Part shown: piece after piece, positions 7,394-14,530 of the stretch
How positions within the stretch are numbered: position 1 is the stretch's first letter
Layout: the number at the start of each line of letters is the position of its first letter
Source of the DNA: an uncultured Lachnospiraceae bacterium
GTDB taxonomy: Bacteria; Bacillota; Clostridia; Lachnospirales; Lachnospiraceae
Direction: 5' to 3'
Assembly (NCBI GenBank): GCA_934292725.1
Contig: CAKQXY010000063.1
Location: 1-16,475 of the forward strand
Length of the DNA: 16,475 nt
Translations under genes and position numbers: made by a program
Notes under the pieces: model-generated
Databases searched by the model: none
What the model was told of the DNA's origin: nothing
The model's input: only the letters and a program-made list of their open reading frames with translations

Positions 7394-8248
7394 TTATTTT
7401 CCAAGAAGTCCTTCTAGTGCACGGTATGCAATGCAAAATGCCTTCTCAGTATCATTTTCAGCACGCACTGCAGCATCCTTTTCAAGACTTCCTAATCCTG
7501 CAAAGTTTGCTAGATGCGGTTCAAGACTTAAATAGCCTTTGTAACCGGACTGGTCAAGTTTATCGAAGATTGCAGCTAACTGGCCATCTCCTGTTCCTGG
7601 CGGAACAACCTCACCGTCTGCCATACGTGCATCTTTTACGTGAACATACTCAATATATGGCTTTAACATTTCGTAAGCTTCTGCTGTATTTTGTCCGCAT
7701 TGAATGAAGTTTGCAAAATCAAAGGTTGCTTTAAAATGATCTCCATAAAATTCTTTCATCAGATCAAGACAGCGTGCTGCATTGTCACCATAAATACCTT
7801 TCTCATTTTCATGCAGCAATACAAGACGACTAGCCTTTGCCTCCTGCACCATGCGATCCATACGTTTCATAACCGCATCACGAGAATCCTTCGGATCAGC
7901 ATTTTCTGGCAGATAAAAACTGAACATACGAATATATGGTGTTTCAAAAATATCAGCTATGCGCTCTATGCGCTGCAGCTTTTTCATATGAGCTTCAAAA
8001 TCATCATCAATGCCAATTTTTCCAATTGGAGAACCAACTGCGGATATGCGGATTCCTGCAGCGTCAAGGCGTTTTTTTGCTTCCTTTGCCTGCTCATCGG
8101 TAAAATCTGCTATGCCAGTGCCATCGGCACTTCTAAACTCCACAAATTTAATTCCAAGCTCATTTAATACCTGAATCTGTCTGTCAAGCGATACACTGAT
8201 CTCATCAGCAAAACAACTGACTGGACAGTTTGAAAGTATTTTTCTCAT
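7394..8248 (-). CDS. Sugar phosphate isomerase/epimerase-type TIM-barrel protein (AP endonuclease 2 fold)
   Basis: This 284-residue protein has the length and motif order of the xylose-isomerase-like TIM-barrel family that includes IolE, IolI and YcjR. The four expected metal ligands are visible: E147 in LHENEKG, D177 in TFDFANF, H203 in YVHVKDA and E243 in SLEPHL. Such enzymes isomerise or epimerise sugars or keto-sugars using a divalent metal; the substrate cannot be fixed from sequence. The ATG follows AAGGAG. The gene lies 78 bp downstream of a Gfo/Idh/MocA dehydrogenase gene, with a 12-bp inverted repeat in between, and is followed by a hairpin. It is not a close copy of the other TIM-barrel protein at 10648-11436, so the two probably do different steps. 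Confidence 0.85.
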   Translation of the reverse strand: MRKILSNCPVSCFADEISVSLDRQIQVLNELGIKFVEFRSADGTGIADFTDEQAKEAKKRLDAAGIRISAVGSPIGKIGIDDDFEAHMKKLQRIERIADIFETPYIRMFSFYLPENADPKDSRDAVMKRMDRMVQEAKASRLVLLHENEKGIYGDNAARCLDLMKEFYGDHFKATFDFANFIQCGQNTAEAYEMLKPYIEYVHVKDARMADGEVVPPGTGDGQLAAIFDKLDQSGYKGYLSLEPHLANFAGLGSLEKDAAVRAENDTEKAFCIAYRALEGLLGK

Positions 8249-8274
8249 GTTCTCTCCTTCTTAGTCACAAAACT

Positions 8275-8329
8275 TAACTATTCAGAACCACATTCACAGC
8301 AAGTAATTTTACATGACTCTGAATAGTTA
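8275..8329 (-). other. 12-bp perfect inverted repeat overlapping a stop codon
   Basis: Minus strand: TAACTATTCAGA (8329-8318) and TCTGAATAGTTA (8286-8275) are exact complements around a 31-nt loop. The first arm begins with the TAA stop of the dehydrogenase gene. After the second arm comes AGTTTTG, a poor T run, so this is more likely a leaky terminator or an mRNA-stabilising or processing hairpin than a strong terminator. Confidence 0.65.
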
Positions 8330-9334
8330 CGAAAATTCCACAACATGATGCTCCCGCGCCGACTCATATGCACCAAGCATCAGACGAATACTATTTTCTA
8401 ACACTGGAAGCTCCAACGCAAAGTCAGTATTATTTTCCAATGCCTTATAAAAATCACCAATACATGCTGTATGACCGCTTCCCCAGTAACTTTTTCCAAT
8501 TGGGACAGGGCGCTCCACGTCTGGCTTTGTAATTGTTCCATCCGGATAACGATAAGAAACATCCAAATCTTCAATGCGAACTGTTGCCTTCTCGCAGGAA
8601 ATCTCAATTAACGGCGGAACATCTGCACAATATGCATTCGTTGCATAAAAGCATGCAACTTTTTCACCAAAACGAATATATGCCTCTAGCGTATCTTCAA
8701 CCTCGATAAGCCCTTTTAAATGATGATTTGAAAGTGAAGCATCAATCCAATCTGGCTTTCCTAATAAATCAGAAAGAAGATCTAATGTATGTACAGCCTG
8801 ATTAATCAATACACCGCCGCCCTCTGTTGCAAGCTTTCCTCTCCACTCACTCTGCGTATAATATGGTGCCGGACGATTCCAAGTGACAAGTCCGCGTGCG
8901 CCTAACACTTTTCCTGCCGCGCCTGATGCAATAAATTCTTTTGCCGCGCGATAGCTTGGATTATAACGATTCTGATAGCATAAGCCCAGCTTTGCCTTTG
9001 ACGCATAAACTGCCTGCTTTAACTGATCGAGCTGCGCAAATGTGATTGCCGGTGGTTTTTCCATAAACACATTTATTCCGCGCTCTAGTGCATACTGTGT
9101 CATAGGTACATGAAGATAATGCGGCGTACAAACATGAAGCACATCAGGTTGCTCTTTTTCAATCATTTCCTCAAGTGAGGCATATGGCTTTGTATGAAAT
9201 CTTTCAGCATAATCCTTAGCTTTCTCAAAATGAATATCTGCCACACCGACAAGCTCTGTATCTTTTTGAGCAGTCAGTACGGCAGCATGGACTGCGGCGA
9301 TATTGCCGCAGCCAACAATCACTGCACGTTTCAT
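8327..9334 (-). CDS. Gfo/Idh/MocA-family NAD(P)-dependent sugar dehydrogenase
   Basis: This 335-residue protein has an N-terminal Rossmann fold (VIVGCGNIAAVHAAVL, 5-20), the signature MEKPPA at 91-96 with catalytic-type K93, and the C-terminal substrate-domain motif GGGVLINQAVHTLDLL (172-187) with H182 and D185. Members oxidise or reduce hydroxyl/keto groups on sugars, inositols or glycosides with NAD(H) or NADP(H). The AGGAGG site 7 nt before the ATG and a 15-bp gap to the preceding dehydrogenase gene indicate tight co-translation. Having two different members side by side suggests an oxidise-then-reduce scheme. The exact substrate and the carbon attacked are unknown. Confidence 0.9.
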   Translation of the reverse strand: MKRAVIVGCGNIAAVHAAVLTAQKDTELVGVADIHFEKAKDYAERFHTKPYASLEEMIEKEQPDVLHVCTPHYLHVPMTQYALERGINVFMEKPPAITFAQLDQLKQAVYASKAKLGLCYQNRYNPSYRAAKEFIASGAAGKVLGARGLVTWNRPAPYYTQSEWRGKLATEGGGVLINQAVHTLDLLSDLLGKPDWIDASLSNHHLKGLIEVEDTLEAYIRFGEKVACFYATNAYCADVPPLIEISCEKATVRIEDLDVSYRYPDGTITKPDVERPVPIGKSYWGSGHTACIGDFYKALENNTDFALELPVLENSIRLMLGAYESAREHHVVEFS

Positions 9335-9349
9335 AGAAGCACCTCCTGC

Positions 9350-10525
9350 TTATTCCTTAGTCTTGCTTCCATAACTTCCTGTTGTATCAAAAGTAATATC
9401 CTGTACATTTTCCTTTTTCTTGGAATTTGCACGATGCTCATTCAATTTTTCAAGGAAGAGATCCTCGTCAATCGGCAGACTAACCGGCTTTTCAAGCCAT
9501 GAAGACAAATGCATTGCATTAGAAAGCTCAAGTCCATGAATACCCTCAACGCCATCTGCCACTAATGGCTCACCGCGAAGAATAGCAGCAGCAAATGCAT
9601 TTAATACACCAATATGCTGAGGATTCTTTCCGTCAAGCTCTAATGTTGTCTCATGACACGGTGGCTTTGCAAATCCTTCTGTTGCCTGATAACAATACTC
9701 TCTCTCATTAATTTCAAGCTCATAGAACTTAAGCTCATCATTTTCTGCAACAAGCTTTCCTTTTTCGAGTGTTACCTCAAGACGGTTTGTTCCAGGTGCA
9801 TCGGCTGTTGTAGTAACAAATACGCCAGTTGCGCCATTTGGGAACTCCAGATATGCAGTTACATCATCCTCAACCTCGATATCATGCCACTTTCCGTTAT
9901 GACAGAATGCACGTACCTTTGACGGCATTCCGCAGATCCACTGCAGCAAATCCAGATTGTGCGGACACTGGTTTAATAAAACACCACCGCCTTCGCCGTC
10001 CCATGTTGCTCTCCAGCCGCCTGAATTATAATATGCCTGTGTGCGGTACCAGTCTGTGATGATCCAATTCACACGCTTCAATTTTCCGTAATCACCACTC
10101 TGTACCATGTCATGCATCTTTTTATAGATACAATTTGTTCTCTGATTGAACATCATACCAAATACGCGGTCGCTCTTCTCTGCGGCCTCGTTCATTTCTC
10201 TTACCTGCTTTGTATAAACACCTGCCGGCTTCTCGCACATAACATGAAGTCCATTTTCAAGTGCAAGGATTGTCAGACGCGGATGATCATAATGCGGTAC
10301 TGCGATCAATACGGCATCACATGTACCTGATTTGATTAAGCTGTCGCCATCCTCGAAAATTGCTGTGCCCTCTGGCATATTTTCCTTTGCCCACTCTCTT
10401 CTGCTCTCACGAAGATCTGCCGCTGCTGTAATACGCACTTCCGGCACTTTTCCTGCCATGATATTGGCGGTGTGGCCACTTCCCATGTTACCAACACCAA
10501 TAATTCCAAGTCTTACCTGTTCCAT
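9350..10525 (-). CDS. Gfo/Idh/MocA-family NAD(P)-dependent sugar dehydrogenase (second copy, divergent)
   Basis: This 391-residue protein has the nucleotide-binding motif LGIIGVGNMGSGHTANI (6-22), the CEKPAG signature at 97-102 with K99, and GGGVLLNQCPHNLDLL (179-194) with H189 and D192. The preceding YYNSGGWRATWDGEGG (165-180) is typical of the branch related to glycoside 3-dehydrogenases and similar enzymes, though the branch cannot be assigned firmly by eye. It is longer than its neighbour at 8327-9334 and has a Lys-rich C-terminal tail. The AAGGAG site is 10 nt before the ATG. It follows the first TIM-barrel gene after a 122-bp gap that holds a GC-rich imperfect inverted repeat. Confidence 0.9.
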   Translation of the reverse strand: MEQVRLGIIGVGNMGSGHTANIMAGKVPEVRITAAADLRESRREWAKENMPEGTAIFEDGDSLIKSGTCDAVLIAVPHYDHPRLTILALENGLHVMCEKPAGVYTKQVREMNEAAEKSDRVFGMMFNQRTNCIYKKMHDMVQSGDYGKLKRVNWIITDWYRTQAYYNSGGWRATWDGEGGGVLLNQCPHNLDLLQWICGMPSKVRAFCHNGKWHDIEVEDDVTAYLEFPNGATGVFVTTTADAPGTNRLEVTLEKGKLVAENDELKFYELEINEREYCYQATEGFAKPPCHETTLELDGKNPQHIGVLNAFAAAILRGEPLVADGVEGIHGLELSNAMHLSSWLEKPVSLPIDEDLFLEKLNEHRANSKKKENVQDITFDTTGSYGSKTKE

Positions 10526-10567
10526 TTATCTTTTTCTCCTTCTTATATTCACCAACAACTTTGAGAG

Positions 10568-10629
10568 CAGACCCTTGCAGCAGCAATGCCGTAAATCAAA
10601 GCGATCAGGCTTGACGCGCAAGCGGTCTG
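10568..10629. repeat. GC-rich imperfect inverted repeat between two operon genes
   Basis: Plus-strand arm 10568-10578 (CAGACCCTTGC) pairs with 10618-10629 (GCAAG, one bulged C, GGTCTG), giving 11 base pairs around a 39-nt interior with further small dyads. The stretch is clearly richer in G+C than the flanking intergenic DNA, which suggests a REP- or MITE-like element or a structured leader. The same stretch on the minus strand (10641-10549) is open for 30 codons, but there is no ribosome binding site, so I do not call a gene. Confidence 0.45.
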
Positions 10630-10647
10630 TCGAAAAGTCATAAAAGA

Positions 10648-11436
10648 TTAACGATAACCTGCCTTTGCAAGATTATCATAGCTTGTCTTCAAACACTCAA
10701 ATGGGCTGCCCTGTGTGCAGACATCCTGCTCTACCAACATATATTCACAGCAGCTGTTCTCAAGTTCCTTAAAGATTGCCGGGAAGTTTAAATTACCCTC
10801 CATAACTGGTGCCATGATCTGGTTCCAGCCCTTAATCTGCATATCTTTTAAATGAACGCACGGAATACGATCCTTTAACAGACGAATCCACTCACATACA
10901 TCAGCTCCTGCTGCCGCTACCCAATAGGTATCCAGAGTAATTCCCATCTCATCTGGTGCAAATCCTTCCATTAAATACTCAATAATGCGCTTCTTCGGAT
11001 TTGCATTTGGCAAATCCTCTGCCTGAAATGTCTCAAACTCAAGATTATGATTGTGATACATTAAAAGCTTTCCAGATGCAGCAATCTTTTTTGCTGGCTC
11101 CTTAAAATCTGTCATAAAATGGCTTAACCATTCCTTTGTGCGATACTTGTCTGGCATACATCCAAGTCCAATATAGCGGCATCCCATGATATCATGCTCC
11201 TTAATAAGTGCTTCAGTATCATAGAGGATTCGATTAGGATCACTGTGTGTCAATGCAATCTCAAGACCATTTGCATCGCAGATTTCTCTAATCTGCTCTG
11301 GCTTAAGATCCTTTCCTACTGCAGAAATCTGGACAGTCTTATAGCCCATTTCTGCAATTTTTTTCATAGAGCATGCAAAATCCTTTACATTCTGAGTATA
11401 CGATTTAATCGTATAAAGCTGTGCACCTGTTTTCAT
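10648..11436 (-). CDS. Sugar phosphate isomerase/epimerase-type TIM-barrel protein, first gene of the catabolic cluster
   Basis: This 262-residue protein belongs to the AP endonuclease 2/xylose-isomerase-like TIM barrels. It carries the characteristic YHNHNLEFE (127-135) with E133 as metal ligand, D169 in TLDTYW, H195 in CVHLKD and E236 in LVEQD. The YHNHxxEF signature is frequent in members encoded next to Gfo/Idh/MocA dehydrogenases. The ATG follows AAGGAG with 7 nt spacing. It is transcribed divergently from the AraC-family gene and is the first gene of the cluster, so it would be the one most directly controlled by that regulator. Likely a metal-dependent epimerase or isomerase of a sugar or keto-sugar; the substrate is unknown. 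Confidence 0.87.
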   Translation of the reverse strand: MKTGAQLYTIKSYTQNVKDFACSMKKIAEMGYKTVQISAVGKDLKPEQIREICDANGLEIALTHSDPNRILYDTEALIKEHDIMGCRYIGLGCMPDKYRTKEWLSHFMTDFKEPAKKIAASGKLLMYHNHNLEFETFQAEDLPNANPKKRIIEYLMEGFAPDEMGITLDTYWVAAAGADVCEWIRLLKDRIPCVHLKDMQIKGWNQIMAPVMEGNLNFPAIFKELENSCCEYMLVEQDVCTQGSPFECLKTSYDNLAKAGYR

Positions 11437-11495
11437 AATAAATCTCCTTTTTCATTTTATTTTTTGTTGGTTTTTTCTTAAATTTTCAATATTCC

Positions 11496-11518
11496 AATGC
11501 AGTTCCCCTGCATTTTTT
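11496..11518. promoter_or_regulatory. Perfect palindrome in the leader of the catabolic operon
   Basis: AATGCAG (11496-11502) and CTGCATT (11508-11514) enclose TTCCC. On the minus strand this is inside the 5' untranslated leader, about 30-50 nt after the predicted transcription start. On the plus strand it is followed by more T, so it also resembles a terminator facing the regulator gene. It could be an operator for a second regulator, a leader hairpin, or a block to upstream transcription. Confidence 0.4.
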
Positions 11519-11544
11519 CTACATTCATTCCTATTTCTAGGGTT

Positions 11545-11599
11545 ACTATACTTCTTTTTAGCAAAAAAATCCATTGCAAAAAGGAAACAAAACATTGCA
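11545..11599 (-). promoter_or_regulatory. Probable AraC-type activator sites and promoter of the catabolic operon
   Basis: The 271 bp between the divergent starts (11437-11707) hold a -10 box TATAGT on the minus strand (11550-11545) but no good -35 at the right distance, which is common at activator-dependent promoters. Two plus-strand CATTGCA direct repeats (11572-11578 and 11593-11599) start 21 bp apart, two helical turns, and the proximal one overlaps the expected -35 position. That is the layout of AraC-family half-sites. The regulator may also control itself: TTGCAT (11595-11600) with a 17-bp spacer and TATTCT (11618-11623) is a weak plus-strand promoter candidate covering the distal repeat. 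Confidence 0.55.
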
Positions 11600-11707
11600 T
11601 ATATAGCGATTCTATGATATTCTGTTTGGCAGAAAGAAACTGTAATAGTTTTCGCTGTACTGTTACTGTTTGTAGAACACAAAAAAGTAAAGAAAGGTTA
11701 TGATCAT

Positions 11708-12586
11708 ATGGATTCAACGGCACATATCAATACCGATCTTGTTTCATTTGGCTATTCAGAGAGCACATATGTGATGACAGATTATGCGCTTCACTGCCAC
11801 AATTTTTATGAGGTTTTTTATTTTCTTTCGGGTGACGCCGACTATCTGGTAGAGGGTGTAAACTATCAGCCGACACCTGGAAGTGTGCTGTTACTCTCAC
11901 CGCACGCATTTCACGGTGTGCGTGTAAACAGCACTGCCCCATATAGGCGCTATTCACTTCACTTTCACCCAGATTTGCTGCTTCCAGAGCGGCGTGATTT
12001 TTTGCTGCGCGCATTTCCTCAAACAGGTGAAAATGCAGGACAGCCTATTTATTTCAAACATACTGAGCAATTTCATCTGCTGTCCTATCTGGAAAGTCTT
12101 GAATCCTGTTCTCGTAAGAGCAATGAATTTCAGGCACAAATGCTTCCGATCTGCGTAGAAGCGCTGCTTGCACAAATCGCTGACATGAGTGATTCGTGCA
12201 ATGCTTTTTCAAAACAGTCTGACACTCCACAGACGCAGCTTGGTTCCATTCTTTTTTATTTAAACCAACATTTGAAAGATCCAGTGACACTTGATGAAAT
12301 TTCAGATCATTTTTTCATCAGCAAGCATCATTTAAATAAAGTTTTCAAAAAGGCAACTGGAACAACTGTAATCGACTACCTTTTAAGAAAACGAATCGCT
12401 TATGCACAGATGCTTCTTTTTAATGGCTGCCATGCAAAAGAAGCCGCTGCAAACAGCGGCTTCCTTGACTATTCTTCTTTTTATCGTTCTTATGTTCGCA
12501 TACTAGGCCATCCGCCGGGAGCAGACCGGGGAGTGCTTGCCAAACCAAATGATTCTGGTATTGGAAATGTGATAGTGCAGATTTAA
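11708..12586 (+). CDS. AraC-family transcriptional regulator with N-terminal cupin domain
   Basis: This 292-residue regulator is the only plus-strand gene. Residues about 20-90 form a cupin-type sensor domain, with HCHNFYEVFYFLSGDADYLV at 29-48, PTPGSVLLLSPHAFHGV at 55-71 and a final strand YSLHFHP at 82-88. Residues about 178-270 form the double helix-turn-helix: TLDEISDHFFISKHHLNKVF (194-213) and EAAANSGFLDYSSFYRSYVR (245-264). The family binds direct repeats and usually activates sugar-use genes on binding a sugar. The ATG follows AGAAAGG. An out-of-frame ATG at 11700 is too close to that site. Its divergent position argues that it controls the sugar cluster. Its second helix-turn-helix coding region also contains a strong hairpin that acts on the opposite strand. 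Confidence 0.92.
   Translation: MDSTAHINTDLVSFGYSESTYVMTDYALHCHNFYEVFYFLSGDADYLVEGVNYQPTPGSVLLLSPHAFHGVRVNSTAPYRRYSLHFHPDLLLPERRDFLLRAFPQTGENAGQPIYFKHTEQFHLLSYLESLESCSRKSNEFQAQMLPICVEALLAQIADMSDSCNAFSKQSDTPQTQLGSILFYLNQHLKDPVTLDEISDHFFISKHHLNKVFKKATGTTVIDYLLRKRIAYAQMLLFNGCHAKEAAANSGFLDYSSFYRSYVRILGHPPGADRGVLAKPNDSGIGNVIVQI
12436..12463 (-). terminator. Intrinsic terminator for the minus-strand Fic/nuclease unit, embedded in the araC-type gene
   Basis: Minus strand: GAAGCCGCTG (12463-12454), loop TTTG, CAGCGGCTTC (12449-12440), then TTTT. The perfect 10-bp GC-rich stem with a 4-nt loop and T run is the strongest hairpin I saw in the window. It lies about 125 nt beyond the stop of the DUF1016 gene and inside codons of the regulator. 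On the plus strand the hairpin lacks an immediate T run, so it should not end the regulator's own mRNA. Confidence 0.7.
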
Positions 12587-12588
12587 TT

Positions 12589-13599
12589 TTATTTAATCCG
12601 CCTCTGAATATCTTCAACGGACGGCAGCTGCTTTTCCAGATCATCCGGCAAACTGCTTGTTATTTTGTATTCGCTTACACCAATCGGCTTTGAGATATCC
12701 TTAAGCGAATATTCTGCAACCACATTATTCTTGCTTTTGCACAAAAGTAAACCAATTGATGGATTGTCCTGCTCTTTTTTCAAAATACCGTCCACGGCTG
12801 ATAGATAGAAGTTTAGCTGACCAGCGTATTCCGGCTTGAAGTCGCCAGTTTTCAATTCGATAACCACATAGCAACGAAGATTCAGGTTATAAAATAATAA
12901 ATCAATGTAAAAATCATCGCCGCCTACATTAAGGTGATACTGATTTCCCAAAAATGCAAAACCTGTTCCAAGCTCCAGAAGAAGCTTTGTGACATCTCGA
13001 ACCAGTGCCTGTTCAATGTCCCGTTCAAGCATATCTTCCCGAAAAGGAATGAAATCAAAAATATATGGGTCTTTCATGGTTTGTACCGCAAGTTCGCTCT
13101 GTGGAGATTGTAGACGATGTTCAAAATTTGTGACCTTTTTTGTTAAAACTTGACGCTGGTATAAGTTGCTTTCAATCTGATGAATCAAAACATTATGGGA
13201 CCATCCATTTTCAGCCGTTTTTTCAATATACCATATACGCTGTTGCGGATCTTTGACTTTTTCCAATATTGCAATATTATGGGACCATGGAATTTGTGCA
13301 GACACTGTCTGCACAAATTCCTGATCTGGATAAGTCTCAGCAAATTTTGCCATATATTTTAAATTTCGAACGGAATATCCCTTACTCTCTGGAAAAGCAA
13401 TCTTAATATCAGTGGCAAGATTGTCAATAAACTTATTTCCCCATGATTTATGTTCATTGATTACACAACCAATGTCATAATAAAGAATCAGCATATCTGC
13501 ATTTACATGAACTGCTGCACGGTATTGTGCATCCTTGATTTCTTGCTTAATATTTTCAATAATGGAGAGATACTCCTGAGTATTCATTAGCACATTCAT
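12589..13599 (-). CDS. DUF1016/YhcG-type PD-(D/E)XK nuclease domain protein
   Basis: This 336-residue protein matches the YhcG/DUF1016 family. It has the N-terminal helical domain (YYDIGCVINEH, 40-50; YSVRNLKYMAKFAETYPD, 75-92; PWSHNIAILEKVKD, 104-117; WYIEKTAENGWSHNVL, 123-138) and the C-terminal nuclease fold. Likely catalytic residues are D233 in DDFYIDLLFYN, E248 and K250 in VVIELKTGDF, and Q261 in GQLNFYL. Members are often accessory genes near restriction-modification or other defence or mobile loci; their function is poorly known. It follows the Fic gene by 40 bp. The start is uncertain: ATG 13599 has GAGG only 2 nt upstream, and ATG 13587, four codons in, has it 14 nt upstream. Its stop is 2 bp from the stop of the convergent regulator. 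Confidence 0.9.
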   Translation of the reverse strand: MNVLMNTQEYLSIIENIKQEIKDAQYRAAVHVNADMLILYYDIGCVINEHKSWGNKFIDNLATDIKIAFPESKGYSVRNLKYMAKFAETYPDQEFVQTVSAQIPWSHNIAILEKVKDPQQRIWYIEKTAENGWSHNVLIHQIESNLYQRQVLTKKVTNFEHRLQSPQSELAVQTMKDPYIFDFIPFREDMLERDIEQALVRDVTKLLLELGTGFAFLGNQYHLNVGGDDFYIDLLFYNLNLRCYVVIELKTGDFKPEYAGQLNFYLSAVDGILKKEQDNPSIGLLLCKSKNNVVAEYSLKDISKPIGVSEYKITSSLPDDLEKQLPSVEDIQRRIK

Positions 13600-13639
13600 C
13601 GCCTCACTTTCACATAATTATTATCCTTATTTTTCTCTC

Positions 13640-14530
13640 TTAATATGCAATCCTGAAATAATCCAAATATGCCTTATATCGATTTTGCTCTGTCAAGCAA
13701 GTGTCTGTCAGGTACCCTTTTTCATTGTTCCATTCTTTCAATCCGCGATAATAAAACATTTTCAAATTATCCTCAATAATGAACGGAACAATATTGTATT
13801 TTAGGCATTCTTTGAACATAATCAATCGTCCCACCCGACCATTACCATCCTGAAATGGATGGATACATTCAAGCTTTACATGAAAATTCAGAATATCTTC
13901 AAGTGTCTTTTCTTCCTGATTATTATACTCTGACAGTAATTTCTTCATTCTATCTGCAACTTCTTCTGGAAGTGCAGTCTCCATACCGCCAACTTCATTT
14001 GGCAGTTTCTTGTAATCGCCGACAACAAACCAATCCTTTCTGGAATCACTGGTGCCATTTTTCAGAACCAGATGCAGCTTCTTGATAAAATTTTCCGTCA
14101 ATGTTGCTTTTGCATAGTCAATAATCATATCAATACACCGAAAATGGTTTGCTGTTTCAATCACATCATCTACATTAAGCACTTCTTTTTCTATACCAAT
14201 AGTATTCGTCTCGAATATATATCGGGTCTGATCGTGGGTCAATCGACTGCCTTCCATATGGTTTGAATTATATGTTAAATCAATCTGTGTCTTATGATAA
14301 ATACCTCCAGAGTATTTATTTGCCTTCTCATCCAGCAAAATATCCAATAGCGTCGTCTTTTTTTCTTTCTTCTTATTAGAACGCTCTGGCTTTTTTGCAT
14401 TTTCCGGAATGTTCCATGTCTTTCCGGTAATAAATGCTCCCGGTACACGCCCGTGAGCACAATAATTTCTTACACTACGTTCAGATACATCCCATTTTTT
14501 TGCCATTTCAGCAACTGAAAAGTATCGCAT
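13640..14530 (-). CDS. Fic-domain protein with N-terminal helix-turn-helix, class II inhibitory motif
   Basis: Numbered from the chosen ATG, this 296-residue protein starts with a short DNA-binding-like domain (MRYFSVAEMAKKWDVSERSV, 1-20), then a Lys-rich linker (about 46-58). A segment with SNHMEG at 89-94 follows, which fits the class II inhibitory helix motif [S/T]xxxE[G/N]. The catalytic motif is HPFQDGNGRVGR at 224-235, complete for AMP transfer from ATP to a protein hydroxyl. Such proteins are kept inactive by the inhibitory Glu (here E93). The start at 14530 is decided by a perfect AAAGGAGG (14545-14538) 7 nt upstream; a GTG at 14602 lies almost at the predicted transcription start and has no ribosome binding site. 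The target protein is unknown. It is co-transcribed with the DUF1016 nuclease gene. Confidence 0.92.
   Translation of the reverse strand: MRYFSVAEMAKKWDVSERSVRNYCAHGRVPGAFITGKTWNIPENAKKPERSNKKKEKKTTLLDILLDEKANKYSGGIYHKTQIDLTYNSNHMEGSRLTHDQTRYIFETNTIGIEKEVLNVDDVIETANHFRCIDMIIDYAKATLTENFIKKLHLVLKNGTSDSRKDWFVVGDYKKLPNEVGGMETALPEEVADRMKKLLSEYNNQEEKTLEDILNFHVKLECIHPFQDGNGRVGRLIMFKECLKYNIVPFIIEDNLKMFYYRGLKEWNNEKGYLTDTCLTEQNRYKAYLDYFRIAY

Noticed and set aside
6921..7535. 204-codon open frame on the plus strand
   Set aside because: It lies opposite the 5' part of the GH38 gene and the 3' part of the isomerase gene, has no recognisable domain or ribosome binding site, and spans a promoter and hairpin on the other strand.
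7691..8167. 158-codon open frame on the plus strand
   Set aside because: It is entirely antisense to the isomerase gene, and its composition is what a shadow frame gives.
10549..10641. 30-residue small protein gene
   Set aside because: It has no ribosome binding site before ATG 10641 and overlaps an inverted repeat; reported as an observation, not as a gene.
11496..11518. Plus-strand intrinsic terminator
   Set aside because: The hairpin and T run fit the form, but no plus-strand gene lies upstream within the region, so it is kept only as a palindrome of unknown role.
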